Shown here in pieces: positions 60,569-64,000 of a stretch of DNA of 64,000 nucleotides. Origin of the DNA: Chaenocephalus aceratus (taxonomy: Eukaryota; Chordata; Actinopteri; Perciformes; Channichthyidae); assembly GCA_023974075.1 (NCBI GenBank), contig JAMFTG010000160.1, positions 144,001-208,000 on the forward strand, in the 5' to 3' direction. How positions within the stretch are numbered: the stretch's first letter is position 1; each line of letters starts with the position of its first letter. A program made the position numbers and the translations under genes. Under the pieces are notes generated by a model. The model worked only from the letters and a program-made list of their open reading frames with translations. It was not told the origin of the DNA and did not search any database.

Positions 60569-60993
60569 AATGGTCAGCCTTTAACTAAGAACATGTGAAT
60601 ATGGTTTAATAATTACATAGTAAGTTAGAGTTTTAAATTACATTAAACTGCACAAGGTACAGTGTTAGAACAACTTGTGCATGTATACAACACAGGGAAT
60701 ACTTCAAAGGTGTTTATTTTTTGCAGCTCAGGGTGGTTAAAAGGAGAAAAGCCGTTTTATCAGAGTGAGAGCACGCCGGGGGAAATGTAAAGCTGTAGAT
60801 CTGGTGCTTCAGGTGCTGTGAGAGGATGAAAGGCTGCAGATATAAGAAGGTCTGCTTATCAATGTCTCGGTATTTAATAGAAACGAGCATTTTCCTCCTC
60901 TGGTACAAAGAGGAGCATCCCAAAGATTAAAAGGAAAAGCCATGGGGAGTAGATTAGAAATATGGACCACTTAATCCTTGTTGAAGTAAAAAG
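60569..60993. other. No gene seen
   Basis: Unclassified sequence between the hAT element and the 72-bp array. Confidence 0.5.
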
Positions 60994-61437
60994 GTAATGT
61001 TGGGCTATAAATGAACTACAGCACGGTCACATGACTTCACGTCACCACCGCTAAGCTAAAGGTGGCTAATGTTGGGCTATAAAGGAACTACAGCACGGTC
61101 ACATGACTTCACGTCCCCACCGCTAAGCTAAAGGCGGCTAATGTTGGGCTATAAAGGAACTACAGCACGGTCACATGACTTCACGTCACCACCGCTAAGC
61201 TAAAGGAGGCTAATGTTGGGCTATAAAGGAACTACAGCACGGTCACATGACTTCACGTCACCACCGCTAAGCTAAAGGAGGCTAATGTTGGGCTATAAAT
61301 GAACTACAGCACGGTCACATGACTTCACGTCACCACCGCTAAGCTAAAGGAGGCTAATGTTGGGCTATAAAGGAACTACAGCACGGTCACATGACTTCAC
61401 GTCACCACCGCTAAGCTAAAGGCGGCTAATGTTGGGC
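60994..61437. repeat. 72-bp minisatellite, six units
   Basis: The motif gttgggctataaaggaacta starts at 60999, 61071, 61143, 61215, 61287 and 61359, with a further partial start at 61431. Spacing is exactly 72 bp. Units differ at few sites (aaatg/aaagg, gtcacc/gtcccc, ggcgg/ggagg), so amplification is recent. Confidence 0.96.
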
Positions 61438-62312
61438 GTGATGGTGTTGAGTCGTCTCATTTAGACACTTGTTAGCAACCTCCGTTTTTACCAGTGGGGT
61501 ATTTACTGACGTATTTTGTTTTGTAGAATAAAAATCTCTTAAGCTTGTGTTAACCACAGACCTTATTGAAGGCTAACAACCAAAAACACATACAGAAAAC
61601 CATTGACCTCCAGACCAGGGAACATGCATAATATTTGCTGATTTATTTTGTTGGTTTAAGTTCGTTTTTTAATCGATTTATTTCACTTTCATGTTGCTCC
61701 TTTTATGCTGCAATGTTTTTGTTGTTTTTGTCCAATGTTCCTTGTCTTGTCTTCACCTTCAAATCTCCCCTCGCACTCACAAGAAAAACAACATCAATTT
61801 TATACATTTTTTTGTTATAATGAAAGTAACTTTTTGACTCCCGAACTGAAGGGAAAAGTGGTGTAATTAGTGAGAGTCAATCAAAAGACTGAAAGAAAAG
61901 TGAAAGTCTAATCAGGGGGTTATTAGAGGTGATATAAAGGAGGCTGGGAGAAACAACAATAGCTCGATGAAGAAGGATGATGGAGCAATCAGCTGTTGTT
62001 GTCAGAAGTTGATTGAAACCACTTTGGATGAATAAATTACAGAATCACAAAGACGACACCTGAAAAAATCAAATTAACTTTGTGTCTTTGTTCTGTTTTT
62101 GTGTATCTCCGGAGGATTAAGTTTCACAGCTTATGTTAAACTTCAAACGAGCTCTTTACAACGGCCTTTAGATCTTAAATATACCATAACGTTTTCTCAA
62201 TAAAATCATTTTTACATGTTATATCACTTTACGGAGAGGAAGAGATTTAGGGTCACCTGTGACAATTTTTGGGAGATCATGACCAATGGTGATTTGTTTG
62301 TGACATCTGATA
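61438..62312. other. No gene seen
   Basis: Unclassified AT-rich sequence without credible frames. Confidence 0.5.
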
Positions 62313-62316
62313 TTAA

Positions 62317-62810
62317 AGGTCCCATGTCATGCTTTTCCGGTTGTTACCCGTCCCCTTGTGTGTTCTGTAGCTTTGTATGCATGTAAACGGTCTGCAGAGT
62401 CACAAACCCTCAAAGTACACGCTGTAGCGAGTAAAACTCTAACACAGAGAAGACCTGTCTGCTGCCCCAGAACGCCTCGTTGGACATTTTCTTTTTCCAT
62501 TGCTTTCTTCTGGGAACCAAGTGATGTAACGACGACCCCTCCGTGGAAATGTACCAATCCGCGGACTTCCTCACACACATTCAATATTTTCTCAGCTGCA
62601 GCTCCACCGATTTCTCCTCCCTGCCCCCTCGATTCCACCGGGTCTGTCTGCGTCGTGTTACGGCTGCGCCGCGGTTTTGGTCCGGTCTCCTCCGGCGTCA
62701 TACCCTACCGGGCGCGTTTCAGAAGCATTTCAGAAGCGGAGCGTCTTGCCTGCCGGATCGCAGTTTTTGTTGATTTGGGCATATTTCCTGGACAGGCTAC
62801 TTTGTAATAA
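62317..62810 (+). mobile_element. TTAA-type repeat (one end found)
   Basis: The left end AGGTCCCATGTCATGC follows TTAA at 62313-62316 and then gttgttacccgtccccttgt, a widespread fish repeat. It resembles the ends of the MITEs at 45276 and 48015. No right end is seen. The overlapping frames across 62327-62807 are not credible genes. Confidence 0.5.
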
Positions 62811-62984
62811 TAGTTGTAATATTCCAGTTATAAAACACATGAATCAAAGATGTGTTTCTGTATTTTAGTCGTAAAAAAATGCATTCATCAAAATTATTCT
62901 ATATATATAATGTACACAGTGCCTGTAAACCGGAGAAAACGCTCTATCCTTAGACCTTCACATTTACATTTACGACTCAGACTG

Positions 62985-63828
62985 CAAGGACTCTGGGTGT
63001 GATCCTAGATAACAACCTGTCCTTCACTGCAAACATCGCTGCTCCAACCCGCTGCTGCAGATACACGCTTTACAACATCAGGAGGACACGTCCCCAGCTG
63101 ACCCAGAAAGCCACGCAGGTTCTGGTCCAGGCTCTCGTCACCTCACGCCTAGACTACTGCAACTCCCTCCTGGCTGGTCTACCTGCATGTGCCATCCGAC
63201 CTCTGCAGCTCATCCAGAATGCAGCGGCTCGTCTGGTCTTCAACCTTCCTGAATGTTCCCACACCACTCCGCTCCTCCGCTCCCTCACTGGCTTCCGGTA
63301 ACTGCTAGAATCCACTTCAAGACAATAGTACTTGCGCATGGATCTGGCCCTTCCTACATCCAGGACATGGTTAAACCGTACACCCCAGCACGTGCACTCC
63401 GCTCTGCATCAGCCAAACGGCTCGCTGCACCCGCACTGCGAGGGGGACCCAAGTTCCCATCAGCAGAAAACACGTGGGTTTGCTATCCTGGCTCCAAGAT
63501 GGTGGAATGAGCTCCCCATTGACATCAGGACAGCAGAAAGCTCACACACCTTCCAGACTGAGAACTCATCTCTTTCGACTCCACCTCGAGGATAGAACTG
63601 CTAACAAAGAACTGCTAACAAAGCACTTATATACTAATAAAGGGCTGGCTTACCTAAAGCCAGTTGAGCAGCACTTGAAATGTTTTTGCTCTATGAAACC
63701 TGATGTACTTTATGATTCTGTTTTCTTCAAGGTTGTATTTTGTTGGTCGAACGCACTTATTGTACGTCGCTTTGGATAAAAGCGTCAGCTAAATGCAATG
63801 TAAAGTAATGTAATGTAATGTAAAGAAA
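62985..63828 (+). pseudogene. L2-type LINE, 3' end of reverse transcriptase ORF and tail
   Basis: The RT C-terminal region is readable across frameshifts. First frame 62985-63301: GVILDNNLSF, then VTSRLDYCNSLLAGLP and LQLIQNAAARLVFNLP. Second frame, from about 63265: LPHWLPVTARIHFKT onward to about 63500. Then back to the first frame: WNELPIDIRTAESSHTFQ. These motifs are those of the RT thumb region in L2/CR1-type LINEs. The 3' end is cgctttggataaaagcgtca with a TAATG repeat tail at 63790-63828. The copy is 5'-truncated and has at least two frameshifts, so it is inactive. Its tail is the one borrowed by the SINEs at 41.6 and 49 kb. Confidence 0.88.
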
Positions 63829-64000
63829 CACAACAACTAATATTGATATATAAACATGCAAAAACTGCCTTTCTGGCTGAGCTTTGTGACATATGCACGG
63901 TCATTTCCCCACGTAAACATAACAGTCAGCAATGAAATGGTTGTCTCCTGTGTGCTCCACTTCCTCCTTGGTGCACCGGTAACTTTCTCAAAAAATAAAA
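63829..64000. other. No gene seen at the window end
   Basis: Unclassified sequence after the LINE tail. Confidence 0.5.

Overview
This window reads as repeat-dense, gene-poor chromosomal DNA from a ray-finned fish, probably a percomorph teleost (inference). The basis is the repeat content: teleost-type tRNA-derived SINEs whose 3' tail is shared with an L2 LINE, hAT elements with 8-bp target duplications, TTAA-flanked MITEs, Tc1-like inverted repeats, a Penelope-like retroelement, long CA/GT runs and several minisatellites. I see no intact host protein gene, rRNA, tRNA gene or CRISPR. Most long open frames are artefacts of tandem repeats whose unit length is a multiple of three, or of CA/GT tracts.

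Layout. 0-2.4 kb: tandem repeats, including a satellite with alternating 204/227-bp spacing (431-bp higher-order unit). 2.4-6.7 kb: AT-rich DNA with dispersed repeats, a pair of roughly 300-bp inverted arms, and a deleted hAT element that keeps a BED zinc finger. 6.7-10.1 kb: a Penelope-like element (end of RT plus GIY-YIG endonuclease) lying between telomere-like CCCTAA tracts and inside remains of a Tc1-like foldback element. 10.4-12.3 kb: 38-bp minisatellite. 13.2-15.4 kb: first 57-bp minisatellite array (38 units, 15-unit higher-order duplication). 16.1-22.6 kb: MITE, candidate solo LTR, retroposon tails, microsatellites. 22.8-26.6 kb: two more Tc1-like foldback elements around a second, 5'-truncated Penelope-like copy, again bounded by telomere-like repeats. 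28.7-33.3 kb: 40-bp minisatellite and second 57-bp array, both full of small indels. 33.8-39 kb: 38-bp array on the other strand, MITE, third 57-bp array on the other strand. 39.5-43.1 kb: a 3.6-kb hAT element with perfect target duplication carrying nested SINEs and a second hAT. 45.3-50.1 kb: two TTAA MITEs, one inserted in a 42-bp palindromic satellite and carrying an 11-bp minisatellite. 50.5-57.4 kb: two more hAT remnants and the fourth 57-bp array. 59.2-60.6 kb: a hAT element with perfect target duplication. 61-61.4 kb: 72-bp minisatellite. 62.3-63.8 kb: TTAA repeat and a broken L2-type LINE 3' end.

The two most unusual things are (1) Penelope-like copies joined at both ends to telomere-type repeats in the orientation expected for priming on a telomeric G-strand, although the family encodes an endonuclease, together with a multicopy Tc1-like foldback element carrying head-to-head telomere-like tracts; and (2) one 57-bp minisatellite sequence at four separate places in the window (about 125 units), on both strands and without obvious shared flanks.
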